Source of the DNA: Bacteroides fragilis
GTDB lineage: Bacteria > Bacillota > Clostridia > Lachnospirales > Lachnospiraceae
Assembly (NCBI GenBank): GCA_023664485.1
Contig: JAMPFK010000016.1
Span: 1 to 60,537, forward strand
DNA: 60,537 nucleotides
Direction of reading: 5' to 3'
Translations under genes and position numbers: made by a program
Shown: piece after piece, positions 42,422 to 49,673 of the stretch
Layout: each line of letters starts with the position of its first letter
Position numbering within the stretch: position 1 is the stretch's first letter
The notes under the pieces: generated by a model
Seen by the model: the letters and a program-made list of their open reading frames with translations, nothing else
What the model was told of the DNA's origin: nothing
Databases searched by the model: none

Positions 42422-43930
42422 ATGGATATGGAGAAAAATAATACTTTGAACCGGGCGAAGCCCTATCAGCTCGTTCTGTTTCCCATGAACAACGGCGCGA
42501 CGAATGTTTATTATATTCTGACGATGAATTTTATCGCCTATTATGCCAATGGGGTTCTGGGGCTGGCGTTGATGTTCGCAACAACGATGGTCACGGTCAT
42601 GCGTCTTTTTGACGCGGTGACCGACCCCATTATCGGCGCGCTCATCGACCGCACTTCGACGAAATTCGGAAAGTTCCGTCCTTATATGATATTGGGGAAT
42701 GCGATCATGATTGTTTCTTCCATTCTGCTTTATTTTGGGACGCGGATTCTTTCCGAAAATATGCTGTGGCTGAAATATGTGTGCTTCGTGCTCTTCTATG
42801 CGCTCTATGTTATCGGCTATACGTTTCAGACGGCCTGTACCCGTTCCGGGCAGACCTGTCTGACCAACGACCCGAAGCAGCGGCCGCTTTTTACCGTATT
42901 TAATACGGTGGCGAGCCTGATCGGCATGGGGCTCATTCAGTTCCTCGCGCCGATTTTAAGCGGGAAACTGGGAGGATACAACAGCGAGGCATTTTTCAAC
43001 GTGATGATTCCGATGTCCATCGTCGTATCCGCGCTGCTGACGCTTCTGGCGGTCGTCGGTATCTGGCAGAAAGACCGGCCGGAATTTTTCGGCGTGGGCG
43101 GAACGAAAGAAAAGGTAAAATTAAAAGAATACGCGGCGATCTTAAAGGCGAACAAAGAATTGCAGAGGCTGATGGTTGCCGGCGCAGGATGCAAGCTCGC
43201 GTTTTCCATCGCTACCAATATGACGGTGCTCTGTATGCTGTACGGCGCGATGATGGGGAATTACGGCGGCCTGTATCTGCCGATGATGATCGTAGGATAT
43301 GTTTTTTCCGTCCCCTTCTTTCTGCTGACCGTGCGCACATCGCAGAAACACGGACAGAAAGCCTCGCTGGTAAGATATACGAGGCTGGCGCTCGTCATGT
43401 ATATCGGTGTGCTGGTCCTTTTGTTCCTGTGGAGGCCGGACAGCGCGGCGGTCAATTTAAGCCTGACTTCGATTAATCTCTACACCGTGCTGTTCATCCT
43501 CTGCTTCGGCCTGGGATACGGCGCATACTATGCGACGGCGGATATGCCGATACCGATGGTGGCGGATTGCTCGGACTATGAGACTTACCGCTCCGGAAAT
43601 TATATTCCGGGCATCATGGGAACGCTGTTCTCGCTGGTGGATAAGCTCGTCAGCTCCCTCGGTTCTACGATCGTGGGGATCGCGCTAGCCCTGATCGGCA
43701 TTCATGTGCTTCCCGATGGAAACACGCCCTATGCGGAAGGAATGAACGTTGTGGTTATCGTTCTGTTCTGCCTCATACCGATGGCGGCCTGGATCGCGAC
43801 CCTGGTCGCGATGAGAGGCTATACGCTGACCGGAGAGCGGATGAAGAAGATCCAGGAAGTAAACGCCGCGCGCAAGAAGGCGATAGCGGAAGGGATAAGG
43901 CTGGAAGAGGCGATGGAGAGGTGGAAATAA
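42422..43930 (+). CDS. GPH (MelB-type) sugar:cation symporter
   Basis: The 502-residue carrier has about 12 membrane helices. The N-terminal LVLFPMNNGATNVYYILTMN and FDAVTDPIIGALIDRTSTKFGKFRPY match the GPH family cytoplasmic loop, with the DPxxG and RTxTKxGKxRP features that shape cation-coupled uptake. The C-terminal half has SDYETYRSGNYIPGIMG. It is the likely importer for the oligosaccharides handled by the adjacent GH2 and GH3. Start at 42422 follows GGAAAGG; the GTG at 42398 is a less likely alternative. Confidence 0.9.
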   Translation: MDMEKNNTLNRAKPYQLVLFPMNNGATNVYYILTMNFIAYYANGVLGLALMFATTMVTVMRLFDAVTDPIIGALIDRTSTKFGKFRPYMILGNAIMIVSSILLYFGTRILSENMLWLKYVCFVLFYALYVIGYTFQTACTRSGQTCLTNDPKQRPLFTVFNTVASLIGMGLIQFLAPILSGKLGGYNSEAFFNVMIPMSIVVSALLTLLAVVGIWQKDRPEFFGVGGTKEKVKLKEYAAILKANKELQRLMVAGAGCKLAFSIATNMTVLCMLYGAMMGNYGGLYLPMMIVGYVFSVPFFLLTVRTSQKHGQKASLVRYTRLALVMYIGVLVLLFLWRPDSAAVNLSLTSINLYTVLFILCFGLGYGAYYATADMPIPMVADCSDYETYRSGNYIPGIMGTLFSLVDKLVSSLGSTIVGIALALIGIHVLPDGNTPYAEGMNVVVIVLFCLIPMAAWIATLVAMRGYTLTGERMKKIQEVNAARKKAIAEGIRLEEAMERWK

Positions 43931-43984
43931 TCGGACGGATCATAAGAAACAACAGAAAGCCGTTGAGGGAATTTTGTGTAGATG

Positions 43985-44190
43985 ATATAATGAGCGTTAG
44001 CGAGGAAAGCATGCTTGCATGTTTGACGAGCGGCGAATGGCGATCATGAATCGCAGATTCATGATATAATAACCGCAGAGGGAAATCAGGCGCCGCAGAG
44101 CGGCATTTGATTTTCATGCGGTTATTAACGGGCAAGCGTCCGATGAAATCGGACATGGAGTGCTGAAAGCGCGAGCTTGCGAGTAATAAC
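43985..44190. repeat. Hairpin-rich noncoding block
   Basis: The 304-bp gap between the GPH symporter and the carboxypeptidase gene has no credible ORF but several perfect stems: ATCATGAATC-gca-GATTCATGAT (44043-44065); a long compound hairpin closing AATAACCGCA (44068-44077) with TGCGGTTATT (44117-44126), with inner AAATCA/TGATTT and GCCGC-aga-GCGGC; and GTCCGAT-gaa-ATCGGAC (44138-44154). Further near-palindromes AGCATGC/GCATGTT are at 44008-44023. No T tracts follow, so they are not simple terminators. Confidence 0.75.
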
Positions 44191-44234
44191 CTTAAACCGC
44201 AATACCATCAAAACGCTGGAATGAGAAAAAGAAA

Positions 44235-45431
44235 ATGGCAGAATATTATGACGATGAAGAAATGCGCCGCCGCCGGCGTGCGCGGCGCAGAAAGGAAATG
44301 AGAAAAAGAAAGAGGAGGCAGGCACTTTTTCGGAAACTGTCCCCGCTGGGGCTGGCGGCAGTTCTGATCATTATCATTATTGCGGTAATAGCGGGAAGAG
44401 GCGGCAGAAAAGAGAAGTCGGATGAGGGCGCCGCGGCTGACAGATCCGAAGCGGCGGATGGAAAAACAGATGCGGAAACGGAAACGGACGCGGAAACGGG
44501 TGCAGAAGAAGAGACAGACGGGCTGCCCGTCCTGCTTACGTCGAGAGCCGGACGTACGGCCGTATTTCTGCAGGAAAAGTGTCTGGCGCTGGGAGAAGAG
44601 AAGAAAGCGGCGGGGAAGCAGACTTTCCAGTATGCGGAAACGGGAGACACGCTGCGGCTTGGAGGCGAGGTTTTCAGCGAACATGCGATTCTGGTAGATA
44701 CGGCGGGCGAGGAGATCCTTGCCATGAAGGATGCAAAGAGCCGACTCGTTCCGGCTTCCATGACAAAGGTGCTGACGCTGCTTGTCGCCGTGGAACATAT
44801 CGATGATCTGGATGATGAGTTCGTGATTACATCGGAAATTACAGACTATTGTTTTCGGAATGACTGCAGCGTGGCCGGTTATGCGACAGGAGAGACCGTG
44901 ACTATCCGGGATCTGCTGTATGGCGCGATTCTGCCGTCCGGCGGCGACGGGGCGCTGGGGCTGGCTGTTTATACGGCTGGCTCGCAGGAGGCTTTTGTGG
45001 AACTGATGAATCGGAAACTGGAAGAACTGGGATTGTCCGGGAGCGCGCATTTTACGAATTGTATCGGAATCTATGACAGTAATCATTATTGTACGGCTTA
45101 TGATATGGCGGTCATAATGGAAGCGGCAATGCAGAATGAGATCTGCAGGGAGGTATTGTCTACCCGTATTTATACGACTTCCGGAACGGAAGAGCATCCG
45201 GACGGGATCGAGCTTTCCAACTGGTTCTTACGGCGCATAGAAGATAAGGATACCGGCGGCATGACTATTTACGGAAAGACGGGATATGTTGCGCAGTCGG
45301 GAAGCTGCGCGGTCAGCTGTGCCGTCGATCAGAATGGAAAAGCATATATCTGCGTTACGACGAATGCGGTCAACAGGTGGAGATGTATTGAGGACCATGC
45401 GGCTTTGTATAAGCGTTTTTCAGAAAATTGA
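44235..45431 (+). CDS. D-alanyl-D-alanine carboxypeptidase (S11 family)
   Basis: The 398-residue penicillin-binding-type enzyme trims the terminal D-Ala from peptidoglycan stems. A basic N-terminus and membrane helix (LAAVLIIIIIAVIAGRGGRK) are followed by an acidic Glu/Ala-rich linker, then the catalytic domain: SMTK (SxxK), SGGD where the family usually has SGN(D), and KTGYVAQSG (KTG). The Asn of the SxN motif is thus replaced by Gly here. Membrane-anchored at the N-terminus, unlike DacA-type enzymes with C-terminal anchors. The SD is weak. Whether it feeds the nearby vanG-like cluster is unknown. Confidence 0.85.
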   Translation: MAEYYDDEEMRRRRRARRRKEMRKRKRRQALFRKLSPLGLAAVLIIIIIAVIAGRGGRKEKSDEGAAADRSEAADGKTDAETETDAETGAEEETDGLPVLLTSRAGRTAVFLQEKCLALGEEKKAAGKQTFQYAETGDTLRLGGEVFSEHAILVDTAGEEILAMKDAKSRLVPASMTKVLTLLVAVEHIDDLDDEFVITSEITDYCFRNDCSVAGYATGETVTIRDLLYGAILPSGGDGALGLAVYTAGSQEAFVELMNRKLEELGLSGSAHFTNCIGIYDSNHYCTAYDMAVIMEAAMQNEICREVLSTRIYTTSGTEEHPDGIELSNWFLRRIEDKDTGGMTIYGKTGYVAQSGSCAVSCAVDQNGKAYICVTTNAVNRWRCIEDHAALYKRFSEN

Positions 45432-45468
45432 AACCGCAAATTGATTCCCCCGGCGGATGATCAGGTTC

Positions 45469-45496
45469 TTGAAAATGTTCTGAAATCTGATATAAT
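45469..45496 (+). promoter_or_regulatory. Promoter of the first 60-residue gene
   Basis: TTGAAA (45469-45474) and TATAAT (45491-45496), spacer 16 bp, 30 bp before the start. Confidence 0.65.
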
Positions 45497-45525
45497 AGAA
45501 ATATTGATGAAGAAGGTATGCCAAT

Positions 45526-45708
45526 ATGACAGAAAAAGAAATGATTAAAGTATCTATTGAAGAGTTTTCAAGATTACAGAATTACATGGTGGTGGCGGAT
45601 AAGGACTCGGAGATATACAGACGGATGAAAACCCGTTATGTTGAATTAAAAGTTTTTTTGCAGATCATCGGCGTTAATCTGACGGAATTAGATATTATAA
45701 AAGAATAG
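45526..45708 (+). CDS. Small conserved-looking protein, copy A
   Basis: A 60-residue, charged, probably helical protein of unknown function: MTEKEMIKVSIEEFSRLQ at the start and GVNLTELDIIKE at the end. It aligns without gaps over its full length to the gene at 45925, with about 35 of 60 residues identical. That conservation between two tandem copies supports both as real genes. It has a promoter and an SD (GAAGG). No Cys, no membrane segment, no known domain recognised. Confidence 0.75.
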   Translation: MTEKEMIKVSIEEFSRLQNYMVVADKDSEIYRRMKTRYVELKVFLQIIGVNLTELDIIKE

Positions 45709-45760
45709 AAGGCCTGGGGAATTGCGCTGTCCAAATCCGCAGATTGAGTAAGAATGGGGG

Positions 45761-45795
45761 ATCAGGTTAAAAAATAAGCCTGATAGCTTATTTTT
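45761..45795 (+). terminator. Terminator-like hairpin with an overlapping alternative stem
   Basis: AAAAATAAGC (45770-45779) pairs with GCTTATTTTT (45786-45795), T-rich at its 3' end. An alternative pairing, ATCAGG (45761-45766) with CCTGAT (45779-45784), overlaps it and cannot form at the same time. Confidence 0.5.
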
Positions 45796-45924
45796 CAACC
45801 GGCAATTTGAGTCAGAGCCGGGAATATGCCCTGATCGCAGATGGGAGAATCGCAATACTGCAGGCAGTAAGCGAATTTTTCATCGCGTGTCATCGCAGTA
45901 AACTGCTCTGACATGGAGGATAAT

Positions 45925-46107
45925 ATGACAGAAAAAGAAATGTTAAAAATAACGATTGAAGAATTTGTACAACTACAAAGCTATATGCTTTTAGTAGAGA
46001 AAGAATCAGAAGCATATAAAGTTATGAAGATAAGATATAATGCGCTGAAAGTTATACTTACTTCATCCGGCGTTAATCCTACGGAAATAGACCGGATCGG
46101 GGAATAA
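45925..46107 (+). CDS. Small conserved-looking protein, copy B
   Basis: A 60-residue paralogue of copy A: MTEKEMLKITIEEFVQLQ at the start, KIRYNALKVIL in the middle and GVNPTEIDRIGE at the end. ATG at 45925 follows GGAGG; an in-frame ATG at 45913 overlaps that site and is unlikely. Codon use here is more AT-rich than in neighbours. Function unknown; the next gene encodes the hemerythrin/receiver protein. Confidence 0.75.
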   Translation: MTEKEMLKITIEEFVQLQSYMLLVEKESEAYKVMKIRYNALKVILTSSGVNPTEIDRIGE

Positions 46108-46208
46108 GGGAACGGGTTTGTTAACAGGGCAGCCGCTGAGAGACTGGAAAAGCAGGCGGAAAATTTGTGTAATCAAAGGAGAAGGGTATTCAACCAGGAG
46201 GAAGCAGC

Positions 46209-47549
46209 ATGGGAAATCAATTGGTATGGCAGGAACGCTATAACATCGGAGTAGACGTAATCGACAAGGAACATAAGAAGCTGTTCGGTATTCTGAACAA
46301 ACTGCTCGCAGCCGGAAAAGAAGAGGAAAAGAGCCGGTGGGCATGTCAGGAAGGTATCAAATATTTCAAGGACCACGCGATGAAGCACTTTTCGGAAGAA
46401 GAGGCTTATATGGCTTCTATTCGATATAGCGAGTTCGATACGCACAAACGTCTTCACGATAATTTTCGAGAAAAAACGCTTCCTGCGCTCGAAAAAGAAT
46501 TACGGCAGACGGGATATTCCGCGGAAGCGGTCAACCATTTTCTGGGCGTTACGACGGGCTGGCTGATCGGTCATACCTTAACAGAGGATCATGCGATTGC
46601 GGGCGGAGCGGCGAGTAAATGGGGAGACCTTCTGCCGGAGCAGATGCAGGCGGCGGTGCGGCAGAGCATTCTGCAGCTTTTGAACGACCTGTTCCAGCTG
46701 GAAGCGCGGGTGATCAGCGAATGCTACGGCGGCGAGCGCTTCGGGAAAGGAATCTATTACCGTCTGAATTATGAGAACAGGCATGGGGAAAGATGGGAGG
46801 TCATGTTTGTTTTTGAAGAAAAGCTGATCGTCAATACGATCGGAAGCATGATCGATACCGAGGCGAATACGGTTAACGTCATGATGATGAATGCCTCCCG
46901 TTATACGGCGCAGCAGTTCGCGAACAGTATCAGCGAGCATTTGCCGTCCGCGGAACTGTATGAGATGAAAGAGGAAAATCTGCTTACATACGAACAGTTC
47001 CATAAGGTATTTGAACGGCAGAAGCTGCAGTTCAGCCTGCTTTTTGATACGGGAAAGGGCTATTTTGCCTATTGCGTTACCGCGCCGCATCTTATCCAAA
47101 AGGGAGAGGAGATCTCGATTAAAGCGGAAAATGCGATGACCGAGGTGAAAAAGTACCTCGACAGGAAAGACGTAAAGAAGAAAAAGAAAATACTCGTGGT
47201 GGATGATTCGGGCCTTGTGCGGGAGGCGATGACGAAGCTGTTTGGTGCCGATTATGAGGTCACGACGGCGAACTCCGGCCTGTCCGCGATCAGATGCATC
47301 ACGCTGAACCGGCCGGATCTGATCCTTTTGGATTATGAGATGCCGGTCTGCGACGGCAGCCAGGTATTGGAAATGATCCGTGCCGAAGAGGACTTTGCGG
47401 ACATTCCGGTCTTTTTCCTGACGGGCCGGGCGGATAAGGAGAGCGTTAAGAAGGTCATTGCATTAAAGCCGGCGGGTTATCTGGTAAAGACTCTGCAGCC
47501 GGCGGAAATTAAGAAGGGAATCGACGGCTATTTTGCAATGAAGAAGTGA
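46209..47549 (+). CDS. Hemerythrin - CheX-like - receiver protein
   Basis: The 446-residue protein has three parts. Residues 1-130 form a bacteriohemerythrin domain with the di-iron ligands: His22 (DKEHKK), His60 and Glu64 (HFSEEE), His79 and His83 (THKRLH), and His/Asp in GHTLTEDH. Residues about 145-310 resemble the CheX phosphatase fold (VRQSILQLLNDLF, then FVFEEKLIVNTIGSM), by resemblance only. Residues about 325-446 are a response-regulator receiver (ILVVDDSGLVREAM, phospho-acceptor in LILLDYEMPVCDG, Lys in YLVKTL). There is no DNA-binding domain. It may link O2 or nitric-oxide sensing to phosphotransfer. Chemotaxis-type genes are not adjacent. Confidence 0.85.
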   Translation: MGNQLVWQERYNIGVDVIDKEHKKLFGILNKLLAAGKEEEKSRWACQEGIKYFKDHAMKHFSEEEAYMASIRYSEFDTHKRLHDNFREKTLPALEKELRQTGYSAEAVNHFLGVTTGWLIGHTLTEDHAIAGGAASKWGDLLPEQMQAAVRQSILQLLNDLFQLEARVISECYGGERFGKGIYYRLNYENRHGERWEVMFVFEEKLIVNTIGSMIDTEANTVNVMMMNASRYTAQQFANSISEHLPSAELYEMKEENLLTYEQFHKVFERQKLQFSLLFDTGKGYFAYCVTAPHLIQKGEEISIKAENAMTEVKKYLDRKDVKKKKKILVVDDSGLVREAMTKLFGADYEVTTANSGLSAIRCITLNRPDLILLDYEMPVCDGSQVLEMIRAEEDFADIPVFFLTGRADKESVKKVIALKPAGYLVKTLQPAEIKKGIDGYFAMKK

Positions 47550-47554
47550 TGATG

Positions 47555-47580
47555 AACGCAGGCTTTCGGGCCTGCGTTTT
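47555..47580 (+). terminator. Terminator after the hemerythrin-receiver gene
   Basis: AACGCAGGC (47555-47563) and GCCTGCGTT (47570-47578) form a perfect 9-bp stem with a 6-nt loop, then TTTT. Confidence 0.85.
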
Positions 47581-47649
47581 CGCTTAACAGAAAATGGTCC
47601 GCGCATGCGGTCTGTTGTTACGGATGCGGGAAGGGAGCGGGAGACAAAG

Positions 47650-48351
47650 ATGACGGAAAAGATTCTGGTCGTGGACGATGAAAAAGAAATTGCCGATTTG
47701 CTGGAGGTCTATCTGCGGAACGACGGCTATACGGTGTATAAGTTCTACAACGGCACGGACGCGCTGAAATGTATTGAAGAAACGGAGCCGGATCTGGCGG
47801 TGCTGGATGTCATGCTTCCCGATATCGACGGCCTCAAGCTCTGCCAGAAGATCAGAGAAAGCTTTTATTATCCTGTCATCATGCTCACCGCCAAAACAGA
47901 AGACAGGGATAAAATAACCGGACTGACCGTCGGAGCGGACGATTACATCACGAAACCGTTTAATCCGCTTGAGGTAGTGGCGAGGATCAAAACGCAGCTG
48001 AGACGATATAAACGCTATAACCGGATGGCGCCGGGTAAAGAGGCGGAGGCGCAGGAGCATGATATCAGAGGGCTTCTGATCAACCGGGACAATCACAAAT
48101 GCTTTCTGTTCGGCAGGGAACTGTCATTGACGCCCATCGAATTTTCCATCCTCTGGTATCTGTGCGAGCGGCAGGGGAGCGTCGTTTCCTCCGAAGAACT
48201 GTTCGAGACCGTATGGGGCGAAAAATATTTTCAGAATAATAATACGGTCATGGCGCATATCGGCAGGCTGCGGGAAAAAATGAACGAAAACGCCAGACAT
48301 CCAAAATTCATTAAGACGGTATGGGGGGTCGGATATACCATTGAAAAATAA
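47650..48351 (+). CDS. vanR: VanR-type response regulator
   Basis: The 233-residue OmpR-family regulator starts MTEKILVVDDEKEIADLLEV, with the phospho-acceptor Asp in LAVLDVMLPDIDG and Lys in DDYITKPFNP. The C-terminal winged helix has LTPIEFSILWYLCERQGSVV and NTVMAHIGRLREKM. It closely follows the VanR lineage that controls vanG-type operons. Start at 47650 follows GGGAGCGGGAG; an in-frame ATG at 47605 is weaker. Its last codons overlap the VanS start. It would activate the ligase operon downstream in response to cell-wall stress. Confidence 0.9.
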   Translation: MTEKILVVDDEKEIADLLEVYLRNDGYTVYKFYNGTDALKCIEETEPDLAVLDVMLPDIDGLKLCQKIRESFYYPVIMLTAKTEDRDKITGLTVGADDYITKPFNPLEVVARIKTQLRRYKRYNRMAPGKEAEAQEHDIRGLLINRDNHKCFLFGRELSLTPIEFSILWYLCERQGSVVSSEELFETVWGEKYFQNNNTVMAHIGRLREKMNENARHPKFIKTVWGVGYTIEK

Positions 48352-49489
48352 AAAGGAGCCGTCCTCGAAGGGGGCGTTTCATAAGGAATTCCGCCAGCTG
48401 CGGACAAAAATTTTTATCAGGACGGCGGGCATGTTTCTGATAGCGGTATTCGTTTTTTTCTTCGTCCACCGTTATTTTGTGCGGGGAAAATTCGCCGAAT
48501 GGATGATATCGGTCCTGCAGACCGGCTTCCGCATGGATTACGATACGGCGTATCAGCTTTATCAGCAGATTTTCCGCAATTATGAAGAGTGGTTCATCTT
48601 TCTGTTTATCGTGTTCGTGTTCCTCCTTCTGCTCCGCCTGTATCTTGGCTGGTTCACCGGATATTTTGAGGAAATCAACGACCGGATGGATATTCTGATC
48701 GGGAAGAAAGAGGGAGAAATATCGTTATCGCAGGAGCTGTATCCGATCGAGAGGAAAATGACCGCGCTGGCATATACGATGGGAAAACAGAAGGACGATA
48801 TGCGCGTGAGCGAGCAGCGGAAGAACGATCTGATCATGTATCTTGCCCACGACCTGAAGACGCCGCTCGCTTCCGTTATCGGCTACCTGAATCTGCTGCG
48901 CGACGAAGGGCAGATTTCCGGGGATCTGCGGGAAAAATACCTTTCCATTTCCCTGAGCAAAGCGGAGCGTCTGGAGGATTTGATCGATGAATTCTTCGAG
49001 ATCGCGCGGTATAATCTGTCCGATATTACGCTGCAGTACGGCAGGATCAATCTTTCCCGGCTGTTGGAGCAGCTTGCCTGCGAGTTCACGCCGATGCTTC
49101 GGGAAAAGAACTTAACGCTCGCGCTGGAGGCGGGAGAAGAAATCATGCTGAACTGCGATGCGGATAAATTGCAGCGCGTATTCGATAATCTTCTGCGGAA
49201 TGCGGTTCTGTACAGTTTTCCCGATACGGAAATTGCGGTCACGGTAAAGGCCGGGGATGACGCGCTTATCGTGAAGGTCGTAAACCGCGGCGAAACGGTA
49301 CCGAAAGAAAAGCTGGAACGGCTCTTTGAGCAGTTCTACAGGCTGGACGCGGCCCGCAGTACGGACAGCGGCTGCGCGGGTCTGGGGCTTGCCATTGCCA
49401 GACAGATCGTCGAGCTCCACGGGGGGACCATAACGGCCCGGAGCGGGGAGGAAATCATAGAGTTTACCGTTACGCTTCCGGTTTTGTAG
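48341..49489 (+). CDS. vanS: VanS-type sensor histidine kinase
   Basis: The 382-residue kinase starts at TTG 48341, overlapping vanR by 11 bases. Two membrane helices (GMFLIAVFVFFFVHRYF and WFIFLFIVFVFLLLLRLYLG) flank a short extracellular loop of about 40 residues. A HAMP-like segment is followed by the His box LAHDLKTPLASVIGYLN, an N-box (DNLLRNAVLYS) and the G-box AGLGLAIARQIVELHGG. Short loops like this are usual in VanS proteins. The pair precedes the VanW-VanG fusion, but a strong terminator lies between. Confidence 0.9.
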   Translation: MKNKKEPSSKGAFHKEFRQLRTKIFIRTAGMFLIAVFVFFFVHRYFVRGKFAEWMISVLQTGFRMDYDTAYQLYQQIFRNYEEWFIFLFIVFVFLLLLRLYLGWFTGYFEEINDRMDILIGKKEGEISLSQELYPIERKMTALAYTMGKQKDDMRVSEQRKNDLIMYLAHDLKTPLASVIGYLNLLRDEGQISGDLREKYLSISLSKAERLEDLIDEFFEIARYNLSDITLQYGRINLSRLLEQLACEFTPMLREKNLTLALEAGEEIMLNCDADKLQRVFDNLLRNAVLYSFPDTEIAVTVKAGDDALIVKVVNRGETVPKEKLERLFEQFYRLDAARSTDSGCAGLGLAIARQIVELHGGTITARSGEEIIEFTVTLPVL

Positions 49490-49550
49490 GAAAATCGTAA
49501 GAAATTCCGCAGGAAAACAGAGGAAGATAACAGGGAGAAACAAAGAAACC

Positions 49551-49599
49551 ACACGCTTGTTTCTGGTACGATGACAGTACCGGAGCAAGCGTGTTTTTT
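49551..49599 (+). terminator. Strong two-tier terminator between vanS and vanWG
   Basis: ACACGCTTG (49551-49559) pairs with CAAGCGTGT (49586-49594), with an inner GGTAC (49565-49569) and GTACC (49577-49581) stem, then six T. It should block readthrough from vanRS into the ligase gene unless antitermination occurs or a promoter lies in the 75 bp after it; none is obvious to me. Confidence 0.85.
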
Positions 49600-49673
49600 G
49601 TGCCTGGCAATGAATCTTAAGAAAGCGGTATGACGGATGGAACGGCATCCGGGAAAAGGACGGGGTAAGAACT

